Shown here in pieces: positions 1-9,625 of a stretch of 64,000 nucleotides of DNA. The notes beneath the pieces are model-generated. The model worked only from the letters and a program-made list of their open reading frames with translations, was not told the DNA's origin and did not search any database. A program made the translations under genes and the position numbers. Every line of letters begins with the position of its first letter. Position 1 is the first letter of the stretch. Origin of the DNA: Bacillota bacterium (GTDB lineage: Bacteria > Bacillota > Clostridia > Peptostreptococcales > Anaerovoracaceae); the NCBI GenBank assembly GCA_017459895.1, contig JAFUCA010000002.1, positions 62,001 through 126,000 of the forward strand, in the 5' to 3' direction.

Positions 1-1
1 T

Positions 2-295
2 TTTTTCGAACAGATCGGCAACCTCTTCATCAGCTTCACGGACGGTTTCACCGTGCTCCTGCCCAGCCTGGCATGCCTGCTCTTTTACGGGCTTTGCTAT
101 GCCTGCTTCGCGAAAAGCCTGAAGGTCATCAACCTGGCCATCGGCTTCGCCGTCTGGTCCGGGGTTTCCATCATCGTGATCGCCTGCATCGATATGCTGA
201 TCCTCCACGCTCACCTGAACTGGGCGGATTTCGTGGGAATGGCGATCATAATCGTTGGAATCGTGGGCATGAACCTGAACGGTTCGCAGGAATAA
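2..295 (+). CDS. SMR-family small exporter, C-terminal part (5' end outside window)
   Basis: Reading from the window edge, the frame is open through about 97 residues to TAA at 293-295. The visible part has a long hydrophobic segment, a lysine-containing loop (AKSLKVINLAIGFAVWSG) and two more hydrophobic segments ending NLNGSQE. The order Y-x(n)-SLK-x(n)-A-x-W-S-G followed by two helices is the second half of small multidrug resistance (EmrE/QacC-type) proton-coupled exporters. Family members are about 105-115 residues, so only the first helix, with its essential glutamate, is missing. The substrate cannot be told; quaternary ammonium compounds, polyamines or guanidinium are family options. 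A terminator follows. Confidence 0.8.
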   Translation, partial: FFEQIGNLFISFTDGFTVLLPSLACLLFYGLCYACFAKSLKVINLAIGFAVWSGVSIIVIACIDMLILHAHLNWADFVGMAIIIVGIVGMNLNGSQE

Positions 296-340
296 CGAAA
301 AAAGTTTGTCTGAAACCTTGCTGTAAACAGAAATGCCTTG

Positions 341-381
341 AACGGCGGATTTTCCAGAATCCGCCGTTTCTTTTCTTTTTT
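341..381 (+). terminator. Intrinsic terminator after the SMR gene
   Basis: An 11-bp perfect stem, AACGGCGGATT (341-351) with AATCCGCCGTT (358-368), is followed by a T-rich run. It ends the SMR transcript. Confidence 0.85.
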
Positions 382-508
382 GGGAATTGTTATTTTTTTA
401 GCAATTTCAACCGATTCCGCCGTTTTTGTCATTTTTTTGCTGTTTCATGCGTTTTATCAAACCATTCCCTAAGGGGATTGTTTCTCCACTGCCGGAAGCA
501 AAAACTCG

Positions 509-538
509 TTGACCTTGCCCTAACGTCAAGGTTATAAT
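509..538 (+). promoter_or_regulatory. Sigma-A promoter for the permease gene, with a dyad in the spacer
   Basis: TTGACC (509-514), 18-bp spacer, TATAAT (533-538). A short dyad, ACCTTG (512-517) and CAAGGT (527-532), sits between the two boxes and could be an operator; no regulator gene is adjacent. The remaining gap from 382 to 508 shows nothing I can name. Confidence 0.7.
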
Positions 539-583
539 GTTCTACGAGTTATTATTGTCTACAGTTTAATATGAGGTGAATCT

Positions 584-1684
584 ATGGAAAATGTACAAAA
601 AGCTCCTGCAGTAGCAGCAGCGAAAACTGCCAGAGATAAAGCCTTCTGGAAGAAAGGTCTGCTGATCGCGATCTTCTCCGGCTTCCTCTATGGCGGTTAC
701 ACATCCTTCATGACCGAAGGTATGATGCACGGTGTATGGAACGACATCTATGCGGATGTTCCCACCGGCGTTGCGGCAGGCGTCTCCGCCTTCTTCATCG
801 TCTACACCGTCAGTGCCATCGGCGCGGCCTGCGTTGACCTTGGTTCCGCAGTCTGGTCCCTGTTCTACGGCGGCTGCATCGGTCAGCTGGGCGACTTCAA
901 GCGGACACTGGCGACCAAGCCGGGCAAGATCCTGATCATCGCAGCGATCATCGGCGGCCCGCTGGCTTCCACCGCATACGTTATCGGCCTTCAGATGGCT
1001 GGTTCCATCATCGTTCCGATCGCGGCCCTGAATGCGGCCATCGGCGCGATCATCGGCCGGTTCGTCTTCAAGCAGAAACTGACTCTGGGCATGATCATCG
1101 GTATCATCATCTGCTTCATCGCGGCAGTCGTGATCGGATCCTCCTCCATGACGGATCTGAACTTCTCCGGCGGCGCAGCTCTGGGATGCCTGGCAGCCTT
1201 CATCGCAGCCATCGGCTGGGGTGTTGAGGGTGCTGTCGGCGGCTATGCCTGCTGCATGGTTGACACCGAGATCGCCATCATCATCCGTCAGTGCACTTCC
1301 GGTCTGGTCAACGCGGTCATCCTGGTTTCCATCCTGTCCATCATGGGCGGTGACGGAATCGGCTCCGGATGGCACGTTCTGACAAGCTGCCTGACCGACA
1401 TGCCGTCCATGTGGATGCTGTTCGTGGCTGGCGTCTTCTCGTCCTGGTCCTTCAAGTTCTGGTACAAGGGCGCTTCCATGTGCGGTGCTGCTCTGGGTAT
1501 GGGCTGCAACGGCGCGTACGCGTTCTGGGGTCCGTTCTGGTGCATGATCATCTGCGGCTTCATCTTCGGACACGACGGTTTCGTCCTTCCGGCAGTCGGC
1601 TGGATCGGCGCTCTGGTCATGGTTGCTGGTATCCTGATCCTGGCTATCTCCCAGAACAAGGCTACCCTGCAGGCTGAAGAATAA
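584..1684 (+). CDS. Multi-pass inner-membrane permease, DMT-like
   Basis: This 366-residue protein has about ten hydrophobic segments after a short polar N-terminus. Glycine-rich helices such as GGPLASTAYVIGL and AALNAAIGAIIGR, and two similar halves, resemble the drug/metabolite transporter superfamily. I do not recognise a named family, and the substrate is unknown. The start at 584 has GAGGTG about 5 bp upstream and a good promoter at 509-538. The next gene begins 14 bp after the stop and is probably co-transcribed. A terminator at 1972-2003 closes this two-gene unit. Codon use is strongly biased (GGC, CTG, ATC), which suggests high expression. Confidence 0.7.
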   Translation: MENVQKAPAVAAAKTARDKAFWKKGLLIAIFSGFLYGGYTSFMTEGMMHGVWNDIYADVPTGVAAGVSAFFIVYTVSAIGAACVDLGSAVWSLFYGGCIGQLGDFKRTLATKPGKILIIAAIIGGPLASTAYVIGLQMAGSIIVPIAALNAAIGAIIGRFVFKQKLTLGMIIGIIICFIAAVVIGSSSMTDLNFSGGAALGCLAAFIAAIGWGVEGAVGGYACCMVDTEIAIIIRQCTSGLVNAVILVSILSIMGGDGIGSGWHVLTSCLTDMPSMWMLFVAGVFSSWSFKFWYKGASMCGAALGMGCNGAYAFWGPFWCMIICGFIFGHDGFVLPAVGWIGALVMVAGILILAISQNKATLQAEE

Positions 1685-1698
1685 GGAGGTGCGAAGAT

Positions 1699-1962
1699 AT
1701 GAGACCATTATTCCAGGAAGTATTACACCTGTTCACCGACGGTAAAGAAAGAAGCCGTCAGATGGTACAGGACGAACTGAGAGCTGATTACGGCAACTTC
1801 AGATTCTTCAAGGACAAGAAGATGGACGAGGCTCTGCACACCGCCATGTCCAACGGCCTGATCGGCGAGTCCAGATATGAGCTGGACGAAAACGGCAATC
1901 TGGTGATGTACTATCAGTCCGATCAGGATATGATCGATCTGATCAACAGCTGGGTTAAATAA
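1699..1962 (+). CDS. Small hypothetical protein co-transcribed with the permease
   Basis: An 87-residue charged soluble protein with a strong ribosome binding site (AAGGAGGTG) and no membrane segment. The run of helices followed by YELDENGNLVMYY looks like a winged-helix fold with a beta-wing, but it has no recognisable DNA-binding signature. It follows the permease by 14 bp and shares its terminator, so it is likely a partner or regulator of that transporter. The function is not assigned. Confidence 0.75.
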   Translation: MRPLFQEVLHLFTDGKERSRQMVQDELRADYGNFRFFKDKKMDEALHTAMSNGLIGESRYELDENGNLVMYYQSDQDMIDLINSWVK

Positions 1963-1971
1963 AAACGACTT

Positions 1972-2003
1972 AAAAAGGCCTCTTCGAACGGAGAGGTCTT
2001 TTT
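1972..2003 (+). terminator. Intrinsic terminator of the permease operon
   Basis: A stem of AGGCCTCT and AGAGGTCT (one G-U pair), flanked by A5 and T5, lies just after the small gene. The A-run on the other side means it could also serve the convergent minus-strand gene ending at 2024. Confidence 0.85.
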
Positions 2004-2023
2004 CGTTGCTTTTTTCTTTATTT

Positions 2024-2836
2024 CTACCATGTCAGCCGGTCCACATCCGCCGGGTCGTACAGCCGGCTGTGCCCGCTTTCCCGCACGACCGAGAGCCGGC
2101 CTTCCTTCACCAGCCGGTCCACATACTGGCGGCTGCAATTCAGCCTCTGGCAGACAGCGGCCGTATCCATCGCCTCTGCCTGAAACATCCTCAGATCCTT
2201 CCCGGTCATCGGCAGCGCCGTTCCCTCCTCCAGAAGCCTCCAGGACGGAATACTCAGATTCTCTCCCCAGCAGATGCCCTGCCCGCCGGGCTGCAGACGC
2301 ACGCTGCGAAAGAGCCGTTCCTCCCGCTGCAGTCTCTCAATCTGCTCCTCCCGCAGGACCGGCTGCAGTTCAATGTGTCTGGCCTGCAGGTCTTCTCCTG
2401 CAAAAGAAACCAGAATCGACATCCCCGACAGCGGAATGACCCTCGCCAGCTTCTCCTGCATCCTGCGATACATCCACGCCGGGAGCTGCCCTGCCCTATC
2501 CTCCGTAACGGAACAGTCATCCTGTGCGCAGCGTCCTTCTCCCAGCAGGAGCAGCTTCATCTCATCGTATTCCTTCAGTCGGTTTGTCCTGAGAATGACA
2601 CCCAGATTCTGCCGGTCTGCCGGGATGATTCTCTGCTGCACCCAGCGTTTGCTCCACACCGGATCGATCGACCGGATCCCTCTGCGCAGGAAGGACGCAA
2701 AGAACAGCGGCGCATCCATCTCCTTCAGATCCTCTGCGAGTTCAATGGCGAAGGCCTTCTGTTTCTCATAGTAGAGCAGGTATCCGATCACCCTGTAAGG
2801 CCGGATATACTCATCCGTGATGTGATATATCTTCAT
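2024..2836 (-). CDS. HTH-domain protein paired with a HipA-like kinase
   Basis: A 270-residue protein. Residues about 220-270 (DTAAVCQRLNCSRQYVDRLV, then a basic GHSRLYDPADVDRL end) form an excisionase/MerR-type winged helix-turn-helix. The N-terminal 200 residues are unrecognised and mostly helical. Its start overlaps the end of the HipA-like gene by 26 bp, so the two are translationally coupled. In classical hipBA the DNA-binding antitoxin HipB is a small upstream gene; here a larger HTH protein is downstream. It may act as the partner or autoregulator of the kinase, but that is inference. Confidence 0.65.
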   Translation of the reverse strand: MKIYHITDEYIRPYRVIGYLLYYEKQKAFAIELAEDLKEMDAPLFFASFLRRGIRSIDPVWSKRWVQQRIIPADRQNLGVILRTNRLKEYDEMKLLLLGEGRCAQDDCSVTEDRAGQLPAWMYRRMQEKLARVIPLSGMSILVSFAGEDLQARHIELQPVLREEQIERLQREERLFRSVRLQPGGQGICWGENLSIPSWRLLEEGTALPMTGKDLRMFQAEAMDTAAVCQRLNCSRQYVDRLVKEGRLSVVRESGHSRLYDPADVDRLTW

Positions 2837-3635
2837 ACACCTGCCACCTTCTCCAGATCATCTCCCAGATTTTGTCCTGATATACCCGGGGCAAAGCCTC
2901 CTCCAGGTCGCGGAACAGGACCGCTCGATCCCGCTGCTGCAGCGGCCGGGGCTCGAGGCTCTTCTCCGCCAGCGCCAGTTCCAGATTATCGCGGGCAGAC
3001 CGTGACCCGACAAAGCACTGCACCGGCAGATCCGCCATCACATCAAAGGCCTGCGCTTCTGCTTCCGAATGACAGCTGTACAGAAGTGACAGTCCATGGT
3101 CGAACAAGGGCGCCGGTAGAATCTGTCCGGTCCTTCGGTTCTTCAGGATTTCAATGTTGGCGCCGTGCCGGTCCCGGTTCAGGATCAGATAGTCTACAAG
3201 CAGCATTTCCTGAATATAGGATCCCCATCCCTGACGGACACAGAATTCCCGAGGGCTTTCTCCCGGCAGTTTCTCCAGATCATAATACTCGTCCAGCGCG
3301 ATCTTGCTGTCCCCGGGGGCCTTAAAATCATCCGATGCGCACAGCCACGTTTCGTGTTCTTTCCCATCCACCCTCACAACGCCGTGCAAAAGCTGGTATT
3401 CCAGATGAGGAATCCCCAGAACGGAAAGCAGCCGGTCCACGATCATCTCATTGATGCTCTCATGGCCCGTAACACCGTGTTCGCTGTCATAACAGGACAG
3501 CTTGTAGTAAATCTTCTTTCCCTCGCTTACCTCCTGGGATTTCAGGAAGGAACCCGCCGTTCCGGAGGTCTTCCTGACCCTGGACCACTCCAGATACCGC
3601 AGATCCTGAAGGTCTCTGATTACCTGCTGCTTCAT
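2811..3635 (-). CDS. HipA-like Ser/Thr kinase-domain protein
   Basis: A 274-residue protein with the HipA kinase-core signatures. KLSCYDSEHGVTGHESINEM resembles the N-lobe region. NRDRHGANIEIL (about residue 155) matches the HipA catalytic N-x-DRH-x-x-N motif. LFDHGLSLL carries the metal-binding Asp in place of DFG. It is shorter than E. coli HipA (about 440 residues) and lacks the N-terminal subdomain. HipA kinases phosphorylate a translation target and arrest growth; many clostridial relatives have unknown targets. It is the first gene of a two-gene operon with a strong promoter carrying a dyad operator. Confidence 0.75.
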   Translation of the reverse strand: MKQQVIRDLQDLRYLEWSRVRKTSGTAGSFLKSQEVSEGKKIYYKLSCYDSEHGVTGHESINEMIVDRLLSVLGIPHLEYQLLHGVVRVDGKEHETWLCASDDFKAPGDSKIALDEYYDLEKLPGESPREFCVRQGWGSYIQEMLLVDYLILNRDRHGANIEILKNRRTGQILPAPLFDHGLSLLYSCHSEAEAQAFDVMADLPVQCFVGSRSARDNLELALAEKSLEPRPLQQRDRAVLFRDLEEALPRVYQDKIWEMIWRRWQVYEDISHHG

Positions 3636-3664
3636 CGCTGATTTCCTCCTGCATTCTTTTATCC

Positions 3665-3716
3665 ATTATAAAAAATCAGTTGACGTTCGTCAACCGATTT
3701 CATTGTCATTTGTCAA
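3665..3716 (-). promoter_or_regulatory. Promoter and likely operator of the HipA-like operon
   Basis: On the minus strand TTGACG (3688-3693), 17-bp spacer, TATAAT (3665-3670). The -35 box lies inside a dyad, GTTGACG/CGTCAAC (3679-3694), and two further TTGTCA-type half-sites follow at 3703-3716. This is a typical arrangement for autoregulation, plausibly by the HTH partner. Confidence 0.75.
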
Positions 3717-3732
3717 TCCGATTTCGGTGCCC

Positions 3733-3745
3733 CCAGCCTTTGCAT
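3733..3745 (-). repeat. Dispersed 13-mer, copy 1 (exact)
   Basis: ATGCAAAGGCTGG on the minus strand, 8 bp past the stop codon of the MerR gene. Intergenic copy. Confidence 0.85.
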
Positions 3746-3753
3746 AACACGCG

Positions 3754-4596
3754 CTACCGGGTCGCGCCGATGCGGATTTCCGTCACGTACATATCCTCAT
3801 TCTTCGTGGTCCAGCAGTCGGTCACGTAGCGTTCCCAGCTGTCCTCGGCCAGGTTGTACCCGTGCTCCTTCGCCCAGGCCTCCATCTTCTGATACGTCTC
3901 GCCGATGGTGTCATGGGGTCCGATGTGGTAGCAGGAAAGCATCATTTCCCCGCCCATCTGCACCATCTGCTCCGGCTTGCAGGGCAGGATCATCTCCTGC
4001 ATGATCCGCATCTTATCACAGCGGCCGGACACACGGTCCTTCCAGGACGGATAGACGATGTGCACCGCGCCGGTGATCTCATTGCCGATGGTCTCCAGAT
4101 AATCGGTCCACTGCAGGTTGATGACGGCCTCCATGCTGTCGCTGATGTAGTCCTGATCCATGAAGCCGTATTCCTTCGTTTCGATGAACTTCACGGACAC
4201 ATCCCGTACATCGTTCTCGATGACGGTCTGGGCTTCCACCAGAAGCTCATACCAATCCGTGACCGAGGTCAGCTTGACATTCACCGCCAGCTGCTCGTCC
4301 TGCAGTTCGTTGATCTTCTCCAGAAACCCCCGCTCCATGTGGCGGTACTCTTCGCTGTGGAGCAGATCCCTCGTCTCCTCCAGCTTGAAGCCCATCTGCT
4401 TATAGTATTTCAGGATCGTCAGATCCAGCAGCGACCGGCGGGAATAGTACCGGTAGTGGGTCTTCGAGGACACCTGATCCGGGCTGATGATCCCGATCTC
4501 GTCGTAGAACCGGAGCGCTTTCTTTGATACATTGCAGATCTTGCTGACCTCACCGATGGAATACAGCTTTTCTCCCGTTGCTTCCTTTGCTGTCAT
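3754..4596 (-). CDS. MerR-family regulator with GyrI-like effector-binding domain
   Basis: A 280-residue protein. Residues about 11-80 are a MerR helix-turn-helix (YSIGEVSKICNVSKKALRFY, then DEIGIISP and THYRYYSRR), followed by a dimerising coiled coil. From about residue 125 a GyrI/BmrR-like effector-binding domain ends WERYVTDCWTTKNEDMYVTEI. MerR activators of this kind bind hydrophobic ligands and untwist long-spacer promoters. It is the last gene of a cassette with the DUF4125, DUF4037 and TPR proteins, a combination seen in other Firmicutes, so it probably regulates that cassette. It begins 5 bp after the DUF4125 stop. Confidence 0.85.
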   Translation of the reverse strand: MTAKEATGEKLYSIGEVSKICNVSKKALRFYDEIGIISPDQVSSKTHYRYYSRRSLLDLTILKYYKQMGFKLEETRDLLHSEEYRHMERGFLEKINELQDEQLAVNVKLTSVTDWYELLVEAQTVIENDVRDVSVKFIETKEYGFMDQDYISDSMEAVINLQWTDYLETIGNEITGAVHIVYPSWKDRVSGRCDKMRIMQEMILPCKPEQMVQMGGEMMLSCYHIGPHDTIGETYQKMEAWAKEHGYNLAEDSWERYVTDCWTTKNEDMYVTEIRIGATR

Positions 4597-4601
4597 GCCT
4601 G

Positions 4602-5219
4602 TTATCTCCTTTGGGCTGCCTCCGCCTTCTCCAGACTGTCAAAACCATAAAAGCTCACCAGCGTCTTCTGAATCCGAAGCACCGGATTGTCCATTTGTTT
4701 CATATCGCGCAAAAGCTGGCGCAGCGTGTTCTCGGAGTAGGTCCGGTATTCTCCCACGCTGTAATCCCGGATGGAGGTATCCCAGCCGCTTTGCTCTGCC
4801 GGCCGGCCGCCGCGGGCCAGGGCGGGATACGCCTTCGCGTACGCCTGATAGCCGATCAGCTGCAGACTGACGATCTCAGCGATCAGCTGGGCCTTCTCTT
4901 CGGAAAGAGCCGGCAGCCGGTCTCTCAGGTTGGCGTTGTAATACGCCGGATCGGTAAACTCCATCATATAGCCGTACTTCTCCGTGATCAGGTTCCGTCC
5001 GACCATCTCTGCCGCGATGAGATCGTTTCGGTAGCTCTCCAGCGTTTCTGCCTGCCATGCGCTGTGCTGCGCGTAGCGATTGACGTAGAAGGTATCGAAC
5101 TGATCCTGGCAGGCGGCTCTGCCGCCGATGTTCTGGGTCTTCTGGAACATGGCCCACTCACGGCCAATGATGTCGTTGACCACTGCGTCCTTCGGACTGT
5201 TGTTTCGGATGATCGTCAT
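4602..5219 (-). CDS. DUF4125 family protein
   Basis: A 205-residue protein with the family features REWAMFQKTQNIGGRAACQD, TFYVNR, LIAAEMVGRNLITEKYGYMM and a C-terminal YRTYSENTLRQLL. The family has no assigned activity. I place the start at ATG 5219, which has AGGAGA 8 bp upstream. An in-frame ATG at 5258 is part of the dispersed 13-mer and is unlikely to be used. Its position between DUF4037 and MerR genes is conserved in other genomes as far as I recall, pointing to a shared process that may involve nucleotidyl transfer. Confidence 0.85.
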   Translation of the reverse strand: MTIIRNNSPKDAVVNDIIGREWAMFQKTQNIGGRAACQDQFDTFYVNRYAQHSAWQAETLESYRNDLIAAEMVGRNLITEKYGYMMEFTDPAYYNANLRDRLPALSEEKAQLIAEIVSLQLIGYQAYAKAYPALARGGRPAEQSGWDTSIRDYSVGEYRTYSENTLRQLLRDMKQMDNPVLRIQKTLVSFYGFDSLEKAEAAQRR

Positions 5220-5245
5220 TGTGTTTCTCCTCTGCCGGCGCCGGG

Positions 5246-5258
5246 CCAGCCTTTGCAT
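5246..5258 (-). repeat. Dispersed 13-mer, copy 2 (exact)
   Basis: ATGCAAAGGCTGG on the minus strand, 3 bp after the DUF4037 stop and in the 42-bp gap before DUF4125. Its ATG creates a spurious 13-codon extension of the DUF4125 gene. Confidence 0.85.
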
Positions 5259-5261
5259 GCC

Positions 5262-6197
5262 TTATTCCGCGTCGGCCATGACGTGAAGCTGCCGGATCTG
5301 CGGATCTGCGATGCCCCCCATGATGGCCGGAAGGTGGCTCTGAAGGAACGGGTCCGTGGTGTTTGAGAAGCCCTGCCGCTGCAGCTGCTGCGCTGTGAAC
5401 GTGCAGATGGACTCGATGATCTGCTGCCGCTGCCCTGCAGTCTCCGCGCCGTTTCCCAAGGCGATCAGCTGCTTCAGCTGATTTGCCGCTCCCCCGCAGA
5501 TGCGGAAGTCCTCCGTCCCGCGGAACGCCCATTTATAAAAGGGCATGTAGATGCGCTCCAGCAGGTACAGCATGGAGAGGGCCGCCTTGACGAACTCCGC
5601 CATGGCCAGGTAGGCCGCGTTCTGATCGCCCCGGTTCATGCACCGCGGGAAATTGTACTGCCCGCTCTGGGACATGACCGCCGCTCTGGCCGCGACCTTC
5701 TTTCGCAGCACGTCCGCCGGATAGAACTGCTTCAGCTGCGTCCGGATCCTGGTGAATTCGCCCTCCGGATCGTCGAAGACCTCCCCGTTGGTCGCGATGG
5801 ACAGAAACCGTTCCGGGATCCGCATCCATTCCAGATTGGTCCGGGGAAGCCCTTCACAGTTGGTGTACCGCATATAAAACCGGTCGATGGCGTGCACCCC
5901 CAGCCGGCCGGCTCCCTCCGGAGTCTCCTCTCTGCGGAATCCCTGGAATTCTGCGGGCAGACTGCAGTAGGCCCTCTCCAGTTCATTTCCGATGGCGCGG
6001 GCGGTGTCCCGGCTGACCCAGATGCAGAATCCCGGTCCGAAGTCGTGATCCCGGGAGATCTCGTCGTCGTAGCCGTAGCATTCGGATCCCTCACCTACGA
6101 GTCCGAAGGCCATCCGGTTCGCGTACTGGGGAAACTGCCGGCGGATCTCATCCCCGTATTCTCTGTAGTAGGCTCTCGCCAGATCCATTCCCTTCAT
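5262..6197 (-). CDS. DUF4037 protein, nucleotidyltransferase-like
   Basis: A 311-residue protein. The stretch VGEGSECYGYDDEISRDHDF is the hallmark of DUF4037: a G-S-E/C loop followed by paired acidic residues, as in the active site of the polymerase-beta nucleotidyltransferase superfamily. The rest is helical, with LPRTNLEWMRIPERFLS near the middle. Substrate and product are unknown. It overlaps the TPR gene by 4 bp (ATGA) and is separated from DUF4125 by the 13-mer. Likely cytosolic; no signal or membrane segment. Confidence 0.8.
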   Translation of the reverse strand: MKGMDLARAYYREYGDEIRRQFPQYANRMAFGLVGEGSECYGYDDEISRDHDFGPGFCIWVSRDTARAIGNELERAYCSLPAEFQGFRREETPEGAGRLGVHAIDRFYMRYTNCEGLPRTNLEWMRIPERFLSIATNGEVFDDPEGEFTRIRTQLKQFYPADVLRKKVAARAAVMSQSGQYNFPRCMNRGDQNAAYLAMAEFVKAALSMLYLLERIYMPFYKWAFRGTEDFRICGGAANQLKQLIALGNGAETAGQRQQIIESICTFTAQQLQRQGFSNTTDPFLQSHLPAIMGGIADPQIRQLHVMADAE

Positions 6198-6988
6198 ATC
6201 TGTTCCTCCACCGTCTTCAGGTTCCGGGCCATCATCTCATAAAACGCGTTTCTGCCGTGATCCCGCTCGATCAGCTCCATGGCCCTGCGAAAATACGGCA
6301 CTGCTTCCGCCGGCTTCTTCCAGTAGTAATACAGGTTGCCCAGCGCTGCGTTCGCCGTCGCGTAATGCGGATCCCGGTCGCCGCTTTCCAGCTCGTAGAT
6401 GGTCATCGCCGCCTCCAGCGTCTCCTTCGCTTCGTCGAACTTCTGCCGTCTCGTCTGCACCTCTCCCAGGTTCACCAGGCTGGTAGCCATTTCAGCCCGG
6501 TACTGGGGCATGCCCGCGATGATCTCCAGGGATTTCAGCGCCGACTTCTCCGCCTCCTCGAAATCCTCCATCTCCCGCTGCAGCGCGCTGATGTTGTTGT
6601 ACAGAGCCGCCATCCGGTAATCGGTGCTGAACCCCCGGTAGGCCAGAATCTGCTCCGCCGTCCGGTACATCTGCAGCGCCGTATCCCGGTCTCCCGCGAC
6701 AACCAGCACATTGGCTGCGTTCTGCAGCGCCACTGCGAAGTTCTCCGTCGTCTCCTGCCCCATGTTCTTCAGCACCTGGAGCACGTTCTGAGACAGACGG
6801 ATGGCATCGTCCACCTTCCCTGACACCCGGTAAAATCCCGCCAGTTCGTTGCCCACCGCCACGATGGCCGCCGGGTCATTGTCCAGACGGGCGCTCGCAA
6901 GGGAATCGGTCATGTATTTTTCGATGGCCGCCATATCGTGCTGCGCAAAAAGCTGGTCCAGCTTTTGGTAGAAATCCTGTATGTTCAT
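6194..6988 (-). CDS. TPR-repeat protein
   Basis: A 264-residue protein made almost entirely of tetratricopeptide repeats. The regular pattern of A/G-x(2)-Y residues in about 40-residue units is clear, for example DRDTALQMYRTAEQILA and HYATANAALGNLYYYWKKP. It is probably a scaffold binding its DUF4037 or DUF4125 neighbours. It is the first intact gene of the cassette; a broken dehydrogenase gene lies just upstream at 7011-7164. Confidence 0.85.
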   Translation of the reverse strand: MNIQDFYQKLDQLFAQHDMAAIEKYMTDSLASARLDNDPAAIVAVGNELAGFYRVSGKVDDAIRLSQNVLQVLKNMGQETTENFAVALQNAANVLVVAGDRDTALQMYRTAEQILAYRGFSTDYRMAALYNNISALQREMEDFEEAEKSALKSLEIIAGMPQYRAEMATSLVNLGEVQTRRQKFDEAKETLEAAMTIYELESGDRDPHYATANAALGNLYYYWKKPAEAVPYFRRAMELIERDHGRNAFYEMMARNLKTVEEQI

Positions 6989-7010
6989 AAGTTTCCTTTC
7001 TCTTTTGACA

Positions 7011-7164
7011 TTACTGCGCCCGGTCGTAAACTTCCCGGAACGCGTCGTACGCTTTCTTCAGATTCGGCCCGAAGGGTGTGTACTGAAATCCCAGTTCCCG
7101 CGTGATCTTCGTTCCGTCAAACAGCTCGTTCTCTGCCTCCGATCACCAGAATGTTGCTGCCCAT
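7011..7164 (-). pseudogene. Deleted remnant of a short-chain dehydrogenase/epimerase
   Basis: A strong ribosome binding site (AGGAGGAG) precedes ATG at 7164 and codes MGSNILVIGG, the start of an NAD-binding Rossmann fold, but this frame stops five codons later. In another frame the sequence resumes as ENELFDGTKITRELGFQYTP and runs about 38 codons to TAA at 7011; this matches the C-terminal end of extended SDR epimerases. About 250 middle residues are gone. The internal deletion left the promoter-proximal start and the tail, so this was probably once the first gene of the TPR/DUF4037/DUF4125 cassette. Confidence 0.7.
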
Positions 7165-7355
7165 ACTCCTCCTCCGTGCGAAATTTCATTCGCCGTTAAT
7201 CATACCTATACATAATTAATTATCCCACAAATCCAGGAAATAGCAAGAGTTTTGTATCGGCCGGCTCCGCAGCCTCTGGGCGGCGATCAAGATCATCGCG
7301 CCTTTTCCGCAAGAGCAGAGGCGGCCGCACGCGAAACGAGCTCAGAGAACAGCAA
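7165..7355. other. Intergenic stretch with no gene
   Basis: AT-rich bases at about 7190-7235 are promoter-like for the minus-strand remnant. The rest, up to the groEL terminator, is GC-rich and holds no ORF I can support. Confidence 0.5.
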
Positions 7356-7382
7356 AACCCCGAGCACGTTTTGCTCGGGGTT
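7356..7382 (-). terminator. Hairpin downstream of groEL
   Basis: A perfect 11-bp stem, AACCCCGAGCA and TGCTCGGGGTT, with a 5-base loop. On the minus strand it is followed by only a short T-run (GGTTTTGC). It lies about 155 bp past the groEL stop and probably ends the groESL transcript. A smaller hairpin, GTCTGGC/GCCAGAC, lies at 7510-7526. Confidence 0.65.
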
Positions 7383-7534
7383 CTATTCTCTATGAGCGAG
7401 CGGTAAGAATTCTGTGCGACGAGGACAAATGGCGTCCCCTCATAACGGCTCCAAGATGTAACGCCCCCTGCGCCCTTCGGGCTCGGCGGCAATACGCTCG
7501 TCGATTCTATGTCTGGCTTCGCCAGACCGACGAG

Positions 7535-9187
<1,653 letters not shown>

Positions 9188-9192
9188 TTATA

Positions 9193-9471
9193 TTACTCAA
9201 CGATCGCCAGGATGTCTCTCTGGCTCATGATGATGACTTCCTCACCATTGAATTTCACTTCGGTTCCTGCGTACTTGGAGAAGATTACCTTATCGCCGAC
9301 CTTCAGCTCCATCTTCTCATCCTCGGTTCCGGGGCCAACCGCCAGAACCTCTGCCATCTGCGGCTTCTCCTGAGCGCTGCCCGGGAGCACGATTCCGCTG
9401 GCTGTCTTCTCTTCGGCAACCATTTCTTTGATTACGACTCTTGTGCCTAACGGCTTGATTCCATAACTCAT
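9193..9471 (-). CDS. groES: Co-chaperonin GroES (Hsp10)
   Basis: A 92-residue protein starting [20 protein letters not shown], with the mobile loop ([19 protein letters not shown]) and the C-terminal [17 protein letters not shown], as in all GroES. The start at 9471 has GGAGAG about 7 bp upstream; a longer frame upstream would run into the CIRCE leader and is rejected. It caps the GroEL ring. Confidence 0.97.
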   Translation of the reverse strand: MSYGIKPLGTRVVIKEMVAEEKTASGIVLPGSAQEKPQMAEVLAVGPGTEDEKMELKVGDKVIFSKYAGTEVKFNGEEVIIMSQRDILAIVE

Positions 9472-9524
9472 TGCAAACTCTCCTTTTACTTTAATAATGA
9501 GCCCGGGGGCTCTTTTTTTCTTTG

Positions 9525-9584
9525 TTAGCACTCATTTTCCCTGAGTGCTAACTATAATGTACAACGATACCCGATATTTGTCAA
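9525..9584 (-). promoter_or_regulatory. CIRCE operator and promoter of groESL
   Basis: A perfect CIRCE element: TTAGCACTC (9525-9533), 9-bp spacer, GAGTGCTAA (9543-9551). It is the binding site of the HrcA heat-shock repressor. The minus-strand promoter upstream has TTGACA (9579-9584) and a -10 near 9554-9561. Confidence 0.97.
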
Positions 9585-9625
9585 CCGGTTTCCGCAACTT
9601 TTTCACGATTTCCAAAGGATGCGAT

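Noticed and set aside
5220..5258. Extended N-terminus of the DUF4125 protein starting MQRLARRR
   Set aside because: Its ATG is part of the dispersed 13-mer and has no ribosome binding site at proper distance; the ATG at 5219 has AGGAGA.
7356..7382. Second CIRCE or other operator near groEL
   Set aside because: The dyad is a GC-rich hairpin downstream of the gene and fits a terminator.
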